Assembly (NCBI GenBank): GCA_914767715.1
Contig: OU612066.1
Span: 19,504,283 to 19,568,282, forward strand
Direction: 5' to 3'
Length of the DNA: 64,000 nt
DNA from: Membranipora membranacea
Lineage: Eukaryota; Bryozoa; Gymnolaemata; Cheilostomatida; Membraniporidae
The first letter of the stretch is position 1, and every line of letters starts with the position of its first letter. The translations under genes and the position numbers were made by a program. Positions 37,301-48,040 of this stretch are shown here, piece after piece. The notes below the pieces were generated by a model. The model did no database searches. It worked only from the letters and a program-made list of their open reading frames with translations, and was not told where the DNA came from.

Positions 37301-40300
37301 TACCGGTAGTCTACAGATACAATAGACAGTTTTCTTAGCTCTGATTTAGGCCTCAATTTGGAGTTGTCCTCTCTCTAGTTTGGTACTTTTAACCAACGCC
37401 GCATAGGAAAAACGTGCTGAAAAGAGGGTTATCTTGAAAACCGCTTATAATAGGATAAAAATTATTTTTTATTCAGAATCTGCAACATTGAAAACTCATA
37501 TGGACATAGTTTGGGATATAATTTTAGTAATTGGATAGTCAATTATAGCATTTTCTGCCTGTTTTGCGGACAATTTAGCAGAAATTTTCATGAGTTTCGT
37601 CACTAAAATTAAGATTTATCAACATTCAAGCCTCCAATGATTTGGAAACCCTGTCTCCCAGGGTTTTCAATGATGCAGACTCTGAATCAATAATCATTTT
37701 TATCCTATCATAAGCGGTTTTCAAGATAACCCTCTTTCAGCAGGTTTTTCCTATGCGGTGTGGGCTAAAAGTACCAAACTGGAGAGAGGACAACTCCGAA
37801 TTGAGGCATAAATAAGAGCTCAGAAAACTGTCTATACCAGACATTTAAACTCGCAACAAGGAAGAAGTAACAGATATTGCGACTGAGTTGATAATATCAT
37901 TTGCAGTTGTATGAATTTTATTCAACAACAACTCGATGACAACATCAAAAATGTCTGTAACTGGAGCGACAGGCTCTAGGGCCTAGGCACTTCCGAGTTT
38001 CAATACTAATGACTTGAGCTTGACTTGACTAAAGCTTGAAAATTTCGCTGATTTTCGAAAATCGGTGATTTACAATAATTAATCTTGTTTAACTGTACAG
38101 TTGGAAATGCAACAATTGAACCAGTGGGTGGTACACTGGGTAGCAGATTACTGAGTCTGAACACTACACCCTGCTCCTATTCTCCTTGGCTGTACTAGGT
38201 AGCAAATAGTTTACAACAAGCCTAATAAAGAAGGGAGATCAATTAATTAAACAGAATGACTCAGCTGACCAAATACCAAACATCGAATACAACCCACCAA
38301 GCCTACATGTCACAGATAAGTTTTTGGCAGAGTGAACCATCATTGTACATCATCCTCAGAAGCAGATAATCAAGCTTCTTTTTTAACAAGCGTTTGGCAC
38401 ATTCAAACTTCATATTCAAATTAGATTTAGGATACAGGCAAAAAATACATTATACTATTTTTGAAGTGGGTTGGTGCACCGGTTGTGAACTTGTAGTTAT
38501 AGGTGTATATTCAAAGCTTATTTTTATATGCCGGCCCTGAGGGTGAAGAGATCTCTTCACTCACTACCAAGCAGAATTATAAGTTCTAATGTTTATTTCA
38601 AACTCAAGACTCTTAGCAGGCCTCACAACTGATAAAGTTCAAATAACCTACCTCATTATTGAGCAGATAAGAAGTTGACTGCTAAGTGGTATGGACAATG
38701 TGTAAACATAAACTGGCTCCTTGCCATAATAGCTGATTTGATTACAAGATACAACAAGATGCATAGTAACCTGGGTGCCAAACTCACGAAACCCTATGCC
38801 GGTCAACTGCTAGCCTTTGATCATGATGCTGCAAGTTATAGCCACCAGAGAAGGGCAGAGGGATTCAACAATTCAATAAGAGCGAATTATTATCGCCGAC
38901 TGGAATGAATGTTACAGCTACTCAATCAAAATAAACCAAAACTTTATCTCTCAGTTGTTATTATAATTACATAATACAAGTATAACTGATCATATACAAT
39001 CATATCCCAGACCAAACATTCACAGACAGCAGTGATAACTAATAATTTACCATGGGACAGGAACAAGTGGTAGTATAACATCCAGATGACAGATATAGAC
39101 AGAGTGGTGGCGAAGTCGACATGCTTCAAGCTTACAAAGATTCGAAGTTGTTCACCCATAACCCATCTGCAGACAACTTCCAATTTCAGAAAAAAATATC
39201 TAAAATTTGACTATTGATTTAGGGCCAAACTACCTGCTTCACATAACTCCTAACATGACTGTTATCTTGAAACAAACAATTTATATGTAGATTGGAATAA
39301 AAAAACGTATCTTTGGCAACAAATCCTGTTTATTTTTGTAACATGGTTTAACAAAGCAGAGAGTTCCTTATTCATACCTCGCATCGCAACAAAATATTGA
39401 CAAAAAGATATTGGATCATTACCAACCTGCGATGTAGATACAGGAGAATTTGATTGGATAGATGTGGGCACAGCAGCAGTTTCCTTTTGGCGTTGATTGG
39501 CAGCAGCCTCCTGGAAGAACTTTGCAGCAGCTTTAGACTGATCCTGACAGCTTGACATTGTTGGTTTGCTCTGTAGGATTAAAAATGCAGTATCAATGAG
39601 AAATGAAGCTTAGAACCAGAGTAGATCAAGAATGATCCAATTTACCTGCATTTAGGGTTTGAGCAGCCGGCCATGTGAATAGTTGGTGGACACTTTAATT
39701 TTTTTTCAAAGCATCTCATTATATGAGGATTTCAAATAGAAAGGGAATGGCCGGACCGCTGGCAAATTGGATCAAACTTGTTCTAGTTCCAGAGTATGAT
39801 GCAGTAACAATAAGAGATAATGTTGATAAATTGCTTCTTAAGTTTGCGCAAGACCAGTTTGAGATCCAACGATGGGATCAAAACCTGATGACATTCATGG
39901 CGTCTATCTTTGGAACGAATTACAATTTTGAGCAAAGCCCTTGAATGTCATATTTCCATATTCGATAAAACAACACAGTTTCCATGATTTAAAGATATGT
40001 TTCTAAAATCTCTGCAAAAATATCTTGTCCAACACACTTGCACCAGAATCTTTATTCTAGAATTTATATATTTCTCAACATTGCGACGAATAGGCGCATT
40101 GCTTAACTTGCGGCCTCTGACTTTGTACAAAGAACAAATCAGAGAGCTGGAAAAAGTGATATATCACCGTGGCCTTTCAAATATAACTTACTCTAGAAAT
40201 AAAGTGTAAGTTAACTTGCTGCAGGTAACCAGCTACATTCTTAGCTTTCTCCTCAGCTGCAGAAGTATGGAATACTTTACCAGCAGAGGACTGTATGTTA

Positions 40301-40332
40301 CTAGGTTCACCGCTGGCCTTCTTTTTTTTCAT
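19396..40332 (-). CDS. Large U1/matrin-like zinc-finger and RS-domain protein of unrecognised family (21 coding exons, 2030 aa)
   Basis: Coding exons, 5' to 3': 40332-40216, 39570-39378, 36572-36430, 35790-35677, 34779-34708, 34160-34116, 33368-33321, 33029-32955, 32664-32625, 31326-31280, 30835-30767, 30347-30279, 29750-29691, 29381-29340, 28990-28895, 28450-27997, 27387-26146, 25367-25249, 24539-21783, 21443-21378, 19620-19396. Phases agree at every junction and the total is 6093 nt. Four fingers of C-x2-C...H...H type lie at about residues 187-211, 243-264, 320-342 and 377-405; the third (C-x2-C-x12-H-x5-H) fits the U1/matrin pattern exactly. Then come a Ser/Pro/Thr-rich region, a 28-residue tandem repeat (exon 17), an RS domain of about 13-residue SKSRSKSPS units (exon 19), a Pro/Ser-rich stretch and a helical C-terminus (exons 20-21). 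RS domains plus such fingers usually mean a nuclear RNA-processing protein; that role is inferred. The first ATG follows an AG acceptor, so a 5' UTR intron, or further upstream exons, is likely. The exon 1 donor (GTTAAC) is the weakest join. Confidence 0.82.
20200..20300. repeat. AT-rich microsatellite in the last intron of the zinc-finger/RS gene
   Basis: Degenerate TATAT/ATTATATAGTATA repeats over about 100 bases, with partial self-complementarity. Simple sequence only. Confidence 0.7.
20687..21075 (-). mobile_element. MITE-like element, family A, copy 2
   Basis: Terminal inverted repeats TTAAAGGGCAACCAAGGTTTC and its complement near 21060-21075 (GAAACGCTGGTTGGCC). The interior is the reverse complement of the element at 6061-6412. 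It lies in the last intron of the zinc-finger/RS gene and has no coding capacity. Confidence 0.7.
23600..24010 (-). repeat. 39-bp tandem repeat encoding the RS domain
   Basis: About ten tandem units of 39 bases (with shorter variants) encode 13-residue Arg-Ser units of the form RRRSKSRSKSPSK inside exon 19 of the zinc-finger/RS gene. Because the unit is a multiple of three, copy number can vary without breaking the frame. The complementary strand is also open here as an artefact. Confidence 0.85.
26330..26800 (-). repeat. 84-bp tandem repeat in exon 17 of the zinc-finger/RS gene
   Basis: About five to six units of 84 bases (28 residues) around the core SSIAVKSVPNSVAKNTR. The three or four central units are almost identical, while the outer ones differ (for example NSAAKNTKPAVQ), a pattern expected from recent expansion by unequal exchange. 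The unit is a multiple of three, so the frame is kept. Confidence 0.85.
29641..29667. repeat. TA microsatellite
   Basis: ATATATTTATATATATATAT-type tract in the intron between exons 13 and 14 of the zinc-finger/RS gene. Confidence 0.7.
29797..29868. repeat. Short hairpin repeat, copy 2
   Basis: Reverse complement of the repeat at 16832-16908: a T run, TACACTTTTATTGGCAGTCT, then the hairpin CATTCCAGTAGCGGAATG and TTTTCCGAATAGTGC. It lies in the intron between exons 12 and 13 of the zinc-finger/RS gene. Confidence 0.75.
33396..33581. mobile_element. Candidate pogo/Tc1-like MITE
   Basis: Ends are TACAGTG and CACTGTA, so a TA duplication is possible. The interior near the left end reads TTTAATTCAAACTTTACAATT and near the right end GGTTTGAATTAAGTGAGC, the kind of AATTCGAAC-like subterminal sequence seen in pogo/Tigger-type elements. 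It lies in the intron before exon 7 of the zinc-finger/RS gene. The assignment rests on its ends and subterminal similarity only. Confidence 0.45.
34941..35452 (-). mobile_element. 512-bp fold-back MITE, family B, copy 2
   Basis: Same ends and internal blocks as the copy at 17430-17941 but inverted relative to it. The interior segment TGATTTGGAAACC of copy 1 appears here in reverse (GGTTTCCAAATCA). One end is altered (TAAACAG for TAGACAG). It lies in the intron between exons 4 and 5 of the zinc-finger/RS gene. Confidence 0.85.
35826..35842 (+). repeat. Poly(G) tract, 17 bases
   Basis: An uninterrupted run of G after TTCTGT and before CTGAGTAC, just upstream of exon 4 of the zinc-finger/RS gene; on that gene's strand it is a C run close to the acceptor. 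Confidence 0.9.
37323..37834 (+). mobile_element. 512-bp fold-back MITE, family B, copy 3
   Basis: Same orientation as copy 1, with TAGACAGTTTTC and GAAAACTGTCTA ends and a TA at both boundaries. Lies in the long intron between exons 2 and 3 of the zinc-finger/RS gene. Sequence differences from copy 1 are scattered substitutions. Confidence 0.85.
38675..38908 (+). other. Short plus-strand open frame inside an intron, status unclear
   Basis: An open stretch of about 77 codons with ordinary amino-acid composition (for example DLITRYNKMHSNLGAKLTK, then FDHDAASYSHQRRAEG), antisense to the intron between exons 2 and 3 of the zinc-finger/RS gene. No start context, partner exon or family was recognised. 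It may be a relic of a transposon or chance. Confidence 0.2.
39723..39944 (+). other. Second plus-strand open frame antisense to intron 1, status unclear
   Basis: About 73 codons of balanced composition (GMAGPLANWIKLVLVPEYDA, later FGTNYNFEQSP), ending in TGA. An AG acceptor-like site (CAAATAG) precedes it. It lies between exons 1 and 2 of the zinc-finger/RS gene on the other strand. Together with 38675-38908 it could be a decayed gene, but no family can be named. Confidence 0.25.
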
Positions 40333-43300
40333 ACTGTAACAAATTATATCACAGATCACTGTCTTGTCATTGTCTTTACGCATAACGCTATGCTGTATTT
40401 TAGCCTAACAAAACAGCATATATTTTTCTGCAGGCAGAGAAATGAGATTTTATAATTGGTGACTTAACATGTAAAGGCAACATATGTGATAGTGTAATGG
40501 CACACCACACAGATATAGCTTTTATCAAATGCCGATCCATGACATTCAAATGGCACTATCCAATAGACTTAATACACTATCCGGAAAAAGTACACCATAT
40601 CAGCCCTATGTATCAGAAAGAAAGTCTGATAACGAGTAATTCGAACAAAGAGGAGGAGTATGAAAATTGATGTCCATAGCTTGATAGTTGATACATAATT
40701 GTTAACACAAATAAGCAAGGGGTCAGTGACAGGATTCTCATTTTGATGATGATGATGATGTTGAGCTTTATTATTTTTTCCTCCTAAAACCATTTGTGGG
40801 TGGTACACTGGAGTGAAATTACAAGATTAAAAAGACAGGGCTCTAATAAAAACATATAAGTCAGTAAGAACAAACAGTAAGGCATTATAACACCTTAGAA
40901 AAATTATAAAAGAAGCTATTTTGCAGTTTTGAGATCGATTTTGGAGTTTAACGCATATGATGTATGATCAAAATAAAGATACAACTTATAACAATTGAGT
41001 AGTTATATACAATTAAGAGTTGTGTTCAACATCCAAATCTGATGGCGATGATGAGAAACTAAAATGGAAACAGACAGGATCAAGTATGCTCCGCTTTTTG
41101 CTATAAATATACCAATGTGTGGTGTATAGCACCAAATGTACATCACAAAACCTGCGACTCACTCACACCATTATATTATAGACAGGATAAAAGTCTATCG
41201 GAACTAAAACTACAGGGAATAAGCTGTTTTGTTTTTTTGAGTTTCACAGGTACCAAGATGGCAAAAACTGGAGATCAAGTCTACTTATTCTGAAATCGTT
41301 AAATTTAATAGTACCCAGTTAGCCTGTCTTCTGGTTTACTCCCCCTTCACTGATAAGCCGCAATGGGGGGAAGCAACTGGTCAATCCTGGTCTATGTAAT
41401 CATGGACATAAGCCATACCCTGACAAATGTATTCCTACTAGTAGATGAATTAATTAAAGTAGCATACAACCCTGGTACCACTAAATATGAATTCACTTGT
41501 AGTTTGCCTTCAAGGTTAGGCAACATACTCAACAATGAAAATCCCAGGTATGACCCCTGGTTCTGCACCCCAGGGCAGTCAGCAGGCCCTTAACCCAAAT
41601 GGCTGCGATAAAATGAATGAAATTGTTTTGTTTATAATCTCATAGAAATGCTTTATCATTTTTCATTGAAAGCTATAATATTGTGTTTTTAGGTGGATTT
41701 GTGATTGACACAACTTTTTATGTATTTAGATTCAAAACAAACAAAATATAACCGCTTTAGTTCTAGAAACAAATTCTTTTATAAATTATCTTTTCCAATA
41801 TTACATTTATTCTGAGAGTAATAACACTAGGCCAATCATATTGGGTATGCCTGTTACTGAAACAAAATGATGGAAGAGAGTTTGCCATTGAAATAATCAA
41901 AATTGTCTAATTTAATATTTAATTTTAACTTGAAAATATTGGAGGAGTACATCATTACGCATCAAATATCAAAATATAACTTTTCTGGTTGTCTGTCATT
42001 TTAATACAGACAAGCCACTATCAAGGAAATGACTACGGGTGAGGCAGATAAACAGGGTTGTGGTGAAATGTGGACAGCATACATTTACAATGGTGGGTTG
42101 GTTAGTTGTAACCTGGTGGCGTGTTAAAATAAAATCATTGAAAATAGTAGGACATTTACAACGTGCAATCATGATATCAGTTCACAGATGAACAGTACAT
42201 CAAAGTAGGGGGTGGGGATGGTGTAAAGGTGCAGGAGTGGTAGGGTAGAGATGGGGGAGCGTCGGGGTAAAGGTGGGTAGACGTGGGGAAAGGGGTTAAA
42301 ACAGCATTGAGTTTATTTTGATTATTCTTTTTCCGTGTTACTATGGAATAAGCCAGATGTAACAAGAAAAAGCCATCACCATCGGTTGAATCAATGCATG
42401 CGCCGCACACCGTTAACATTTGGGACAAAACACAATGCATGCAACTGGTACTCACTCCCATCTAGACTTGAGGGATCTGCTGTCTCTCTCCATTTCGTTG
42501 GTTTGTGCTCCTGGTTTTTTGCTGGCTTCAGATTCAGTTGACATGGTATTAACTATGATTGGGATTGGCACTCTATGTAAGAATCAACGCACACGCCGGA
42601 TGAGGTATTAGGTTCCGCTGACTGACTGCCATCACTATTTGAAGGAAGGGTATGGCTACATGGATGACAGCATATAAATGTAAGGAAGTATGAATGGTCA
42701 GTAAGTAAGAAGCAGAGACCTTGTCATCACTGCAAGACCCAAGTTGAGTGGTTGGGCTGTTTAATTACGAGATGATGTGTTGGGTTGTTATTGGTGATTG
42801 GGCGACTCATAAAAATGGCACGGTAAAAAAGATTCTTGTCCTGTGAGGGATCTGGATTAATTTTAAGACCAGGTTGAAAAAAGGCAGACTGCAAGGGTGG
42901 GGCAGGCTGATCTCAAGAGCTGACTAATCTTGTAGACAAAGTTTCCATTTGGTCAGGTCTTGCTCTAATAGGCCACATACCAATCAAAATTGTGACTCAA
43001 TTGGGGATCTACAATATTTCGATTCAAATCAAACCAAGCACAAAGCTAGAGAGTATTTGGTGGCTTCATCGAAAATAAGATTCAAAGACCAGACCAGTGA
43101 TATAAATTTCATGTTGGTGTTGTGAAAACTCATACCACACTCCCAATAAGGCCATGTACCAGTATCTGACAACCAACCAAAAAGGGGTCAAAGAGTCTTC
43201 AGGAGGCAATACCAAGACCAAAAATAAAGATATAATTGATGGAAATTGGTTCCCACTACGGTAATTAATCTACAATTAATCCAAGACTCAAGAAACATAC

Positions 43301-46240
43301 CTTCATTGCTCACTAAAACATGATTGGTTGATCAATTGTGGTATGTAAGAGAAGAAGTTAGTGAGGTTTTACTACTGTTAGTATGGAACTATGGATAGGT
43401 TCTAAGTTTCCTCGAAGTAGCAACGCATGTATGTGACGATATTCTTATTGATATTGGAGAAGGGTAACAGGTGATAAAAAGCAGATATGAGGTAAAGTCA
43501 CTTGTAATCTTTTGAATTTTGTAAACCTATCACCTAGAAATTTTGAAGGCTCAAGTTGGTGCTCAATTATACACACCATTGCTGTGGTATCAAAAATATT
43601 GCCAAAAGCATCCTACGAGCAGGCAAAGAAAATCTATATCCATGTAAAGTATGCCTAGGCGAGTCATTTTAACAAGCAACGTCATTTGAACTGTGATTTG
43701 ATTGTTTACACTGGCTGTCACAAAGCACTTGCATCGTTATAGCTACTTGCCGAAATGAAATTTCTGACATCCTTTTGAGGGGTGCCTAGGGGACACTAAG
43801 AAGCTGACTTACCATGATTTATTCATGTGTCGTCCATTTCATGCATTCCATTTCATAAGGTTTCCTCAATACTAGTTGATCCAAAAATCAAGATACTGAT
43901 ACTGCGCCTCAGTCACCTTTGTTACTTATGGAAAAGGGGCTAAAACTAGAGAGGTTCACCTATTATTCACTCGAATCAAATATATGATAAGTCAACTAGT
44001 GAGCATTTTGTCATGATTGCTTATCTTATCTCAGTAGCCCCCCTTTTGTGTTGCTTGTTTGTGGCCAAATAGTGAGGCCATTGAGAGAAGGCTATTCAAA
44101 ATTGTATGACATGGCCACATTGTCTACACTGTTCAATGAGCCATGTGAGTTAACCTCAGTGTTGCCCAGCAAGCCTTCGTATACATAATCATTTCATCAG
44201 ACTAATGCTAAAGTTACACTATAATTTCTCTTTTTTCTTAGGAAAAGACTCATGAGGCACCATATTTAGAATTCATAGTTTCATCTCAAGTGCTACACCC
44301 GGTATTATTGACCAGCCCTACATCATCCATCCAACAAGGCATTGATCTGATTGTACTAGTTTGAGGGTTCAAACAGCACCAATCAGGATAATTTGACATC
44401 TAAAGGTTGCTTTAAGATGAAGTGCCACAAAATTCTTGTTGGAGCTATTTGAGCCGTGAAATCAATAAATACAACCTGCTTGCAAGCCAAGGTGCCCATG
44501 CCTCTAGGTTCTCACCAAGCTTACGCCTGAGCTAGGACCAACAGACAAAAATATGTTCACAAATATTACCCTTTGGCTTGCATTGCAGGCATACACTTTA
44601 TTAGTATGGTCCAGTTTCAATCAATCAAGAAAGAAGAGCTTTTTTAATTGGTTGATACTATACTTGAACAAGTCTGTTTTCTCTGTCAATGCGGAGGTTT
44701 ACCTTAAAAGCTGCAGTGTTCTAATACTATACTTGCTTGCTTTCCCCATGATGGGTGACATACTATAAATATAACCGCTTTGGCATGGATTGATACATTA
44801 CAGGCTTGTGACCCCTCCCCACCCCCCTGTACTGAAACCCGTGGTCGAGTCACCTGACAAGACTTGCACAAACAGCAGGAAGCAATTTTGTGGGCTTCAT
44901 TTGGTCATGGACTAAAGTAGATAAGTATTGATTCGTGATTACTTGTGCCTATGCATGCCCATAATATGGTGACTCAGGACAGGTTAACTGTGAAAGCACG
45001 GGATCATAATAGTATATCCTTTAGATTTGAGGAGTCCTCTTCAACAACTGCCTCAGGGAAGGCTTTCAGGGGCACACCCCAGACAAGCACTGACAGACTG
45101 ACTATGTTATGCATCTCATATAGGGGTATATCCCACCCTCCCGCTAACACCTAGCTAAACTATATCTAGCACACATTTAGTAGCAGGGTTTGCAACACAG
45201 GTCTGCTCTGAAACTTGGGTCCTCTGGCAATGTACAACTACCCCCTCCCAAACCCAGTCAAACAATGCCAGAAAGTTTTTGAGATACTTTTACACACAAC
45301 CTGTAGTAATTAAAATGTAATTACTCCCAACCAACGCTTTCTACATTGATAATGACTGAGTCATTATCATAATTGCAGAATGTTATTATTAACTTTAATT
45401 ACTCTATGTGTATTTATCTCCTCTAGCCAGAAAAATAGCACACTATTTAAGTTAAAACTTTGAAAAGGTGGGGTGCAAACATTGGCATTGAACTGGGAAC
45501 TGACGCGTTCTGGGCTGTCGCTGACACATAGTCGGAAAACCCTGACTGGCATTCTGGGATGCCATCGGCTTAGCCGGGAAAACCCTCGACTGGTGGTATT
45601 CCACTACATATTCAAGCATACATACAGATGGTCAACTGGCCATTACAACTAACTTGCTCAACTAACTGACCTAAACTAGGTTACTCACTTGCCTTTCATG
45701 GTACTTATATTGAGCTCATACAGATGTTCAACTGGCCATTACAATTCACTAGCTCACTTATCTGACCTAACAAGGTTACACACTTATCACACACCATTGG
45801 TATCCATTCCATTCATCCTCTCACCTGGACATACTGACAGACACTCTCGGCATCTATCTCTCTGGTAATTATTATTTATTTAATTACATCTAAACCTTCT
45901 TGCGTACTGATATAAATCTTGGCTGGGCTAAGTTGAACCACCGTGACCTTGCTACTTACTACTTGTAGGTTGACCGCTTCTTCTGGTTGAAGGTTCCAGC
46001 GATGTGCCAATCTCATATGTCAGTATATGTTCCGGGTCATCAACTGTTTCGGGTCTTCGTCATATGCTGGAACCTTAACCTGCCACTGGTGGACCTACAA
46101 GTAGTGAGCAATCACAAGACAAATTATTCCATAGCTTAGCAGTGGATACAAAGAAGCTCTTTTTATGGACATCGGTATTACAGTGATGTATTAGGTACTG
46201 TTGTTCGTGCCTTCTGGTACTGCTCTGATGAGGATGAGAC
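40333..46240. other. Gene-poor region
   Basis: Open frames here are short, biased or without splice context. A (GAT)n repeat lies at 40746-40761. The 5' UTR and promoter of the minus-strand zinc-finger/RS gene should lie in the low part of this region, but no core promoter was identified. No RNA gene was recognised. Confidence 0.4.
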
Positions 46241-46257
46241 TGGATGTAATCAGTCAT

Positions 46258-46329
46258 GTTGACAGCTACCTCGTTGAAATGGATGACAGCTACCTCGTTG
46301 AAATGGTTGACAGCTACCAAGTTGATGCG
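46258..46329 (+). repeat. 24-bp tandem repeat, three units
   Basis: Three consecutive units close to GTTGACAGCTACCTCGTTGA plus AATG; the third differs at its end (CCAAGTTGATGCG). Not part of a recognised gene. Confidence 0.8.
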
Positions 46330-46590
46330 ATTGCTTTCAACCACGTATCACGGTTTTAGAGTAGATTTGAGGCTTGCAGAAAGAAAATCCTTGTTTGCAG
46401 CCTCTCCCAGTCTATGCTGTGTGAGTAACTGATTAAATTATTATTATTATTATTATGTGTAATTATGTTTATGTAAAAATTAGCAACTACCTACTTACTA
46501 CCATCAGTAGTCATTTAATCTATGAATATGATGAGGGAGTTTTAGAATTACAGACTAAAATTGTGAAAATATATTGGCTAGAAGTAGAAG

Positions 46591-46624
46591 TAGCCTGTCT
46601 TGACAAGCTTGTCAAGACAGGCTA
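46591..46624. repeat. Perfect 34-bp palindrome
   Basis: The 17-base half TAGCCTGTCTTGACAAG is followed at once by its exact complement, with AAGCTT at the centre and no spacer. A single half-site, AAGCTTGTCAAGACAGG, occurs again at 47397-47413. It could extrude as a cruciform, be a fused pair of transposon ends, or be a binding site. Nothing coding surrounds it. Confidence 0.9.
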
Positions 46625-47980
46625 TAGTGGAAGTAGTAGGGCCTAGTACAGTACAGGCTGACTAGTACACAGACAGTCACAAGACAGCAAGTGATTTGAC
46701 TTGTTAACATTTATAATTTAATTTCATGTCCTCCACTATACTCTATTGCCTGATTCTCTTCTTCTCCTCAATGTGGTTGTGTTTCGTAGATAAATTTGCA
46801 CTCTCAATCCAGTAATCTTTGGAAGATATTCAAGTTGAAAGCATAATTATTGTGAGTGCATTTGTGCAGACTGAGTGAGTGTGCCTGAGGTGGCGTGTGC
46901 AAGATGTCATGTGTTGAGTTGTCCTTTCTTTCTCGGACATCTAGAAGGCGGGGTATACAATAAAGCTCCGCCCCCAAATTGAAACATTTATGTTTTCCAA
47001 ATGAGTTTGAGTGAGTAAAGCAATTTGCTATGTCTATGCAACCAAAACATTGTGATAGTGGTAGTAAAGAGATTGAAAACTGGAGAGCAGACAATGATGG
47101 ATAACCAGATTGACTTTAGACTCTGAGTGTATTGGACCCAGCAATAAATCTACACATTAGGTATTGCTCCAACAGCAGTTGAGTAGTTGCATTGATACTC
47201 AATGTTGTTTTCTGCCTATGCAATACCAACACCAGAGTAGTGGGTAAGTTTTGTTGTTCAGGCAGGGAGAATTTTTCCTTATTTATTATTATTACTTAAT
47301 TAATTACTAGCCAAAGAGGACTCAATCCTTTCTTTAGCACCACCATCTTATTAAATTTAGCTGCTAGACAAGCTTTGTTTGGTTGGAGGGGACCGAAGCT
47401 TGTCAAGACAGGTTACATCTCATTATCAACAGTCATAATACCATCATAGTCTGGTGGTGCAATGAGGGAGTTGATTGGGTGGTGGTAGTTCAATTCTGAA
47501 ATCAATTTTCATTTTATTTATATAGTTATGAGCTAATGGTTTGACTTAGTCACTCGTGTGACAATACATATGGCATGTTGATTGACAGTGGCCAAGAAGG
47601 AGGTACTCCTTGATGGCCATTAAGGCCAGATTAAGGTCACAAGTGTGTGCTGTGGTATCAGTCCGCGTCCATCTGGATTGTCTAGAGAGTCTGTTCCTCG
47701 CAGTTGTGGGTTCTCTTTATCATCCATACATTGCTATTACCTATATCGCAGCATGATCATGAGGACTTACATGGTTGCTACTCATAACATTTTTCTGTAA
47801 TCTGATTGATTTGTAGGTTTGCAAAAGTGAATAAGCAGGCATTGTCTTGCCCGTCGTGCAGTGCCCACACATATGTTATCTCTGCATACACACTAGCCTG
47901 AAACATGGGAAGAGTGGATAGGACAAATATGGTCTCGAGTTATTCTGTCAAAAATGACTGAACTCTGCCTTTATCTATAA
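46625..47980. other. Upstream region of the kinase gene
   Basis: Non-coding DNA with the half-palindrome near 47397. No exon is recognised. The core promoter lies at its right end. Confidence 0.4.
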
Positions 47981-47990
47981 TATATAAAAG
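47981..47990 (+). promoter_or_regulatory. TATA box of the TESK-like kinase gene
   Basis: TATATAAAAG followed by a GC-rich CGGCCGGACG, 51 bases before the ATG at 48041. Transcription would start around 48010-48020, giving a very short 5' UTR. Position and match to consensus support it; no transcript data were seen. Confidence 0.55.
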
Positions 47991-48040
47991 CGGCCGGACG
48001 AGATTCAGATAGAAAGCTAGTGCATTATGAGTATGTAATT

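Noticed and set aside
40569-40808. Minus-strand frame with a poly-His stretch upstream of the zinc-finger/RS gene
   Set aside because: The histidines come from a (GAT)n microsatellite and no good donor links it to the next exon.
48020-48040. Upstream GTG start for the kinase
   Set aside because: The first in-frame ATG is at 48041; animal translation normally starts at ATG and the extra residues have no support.
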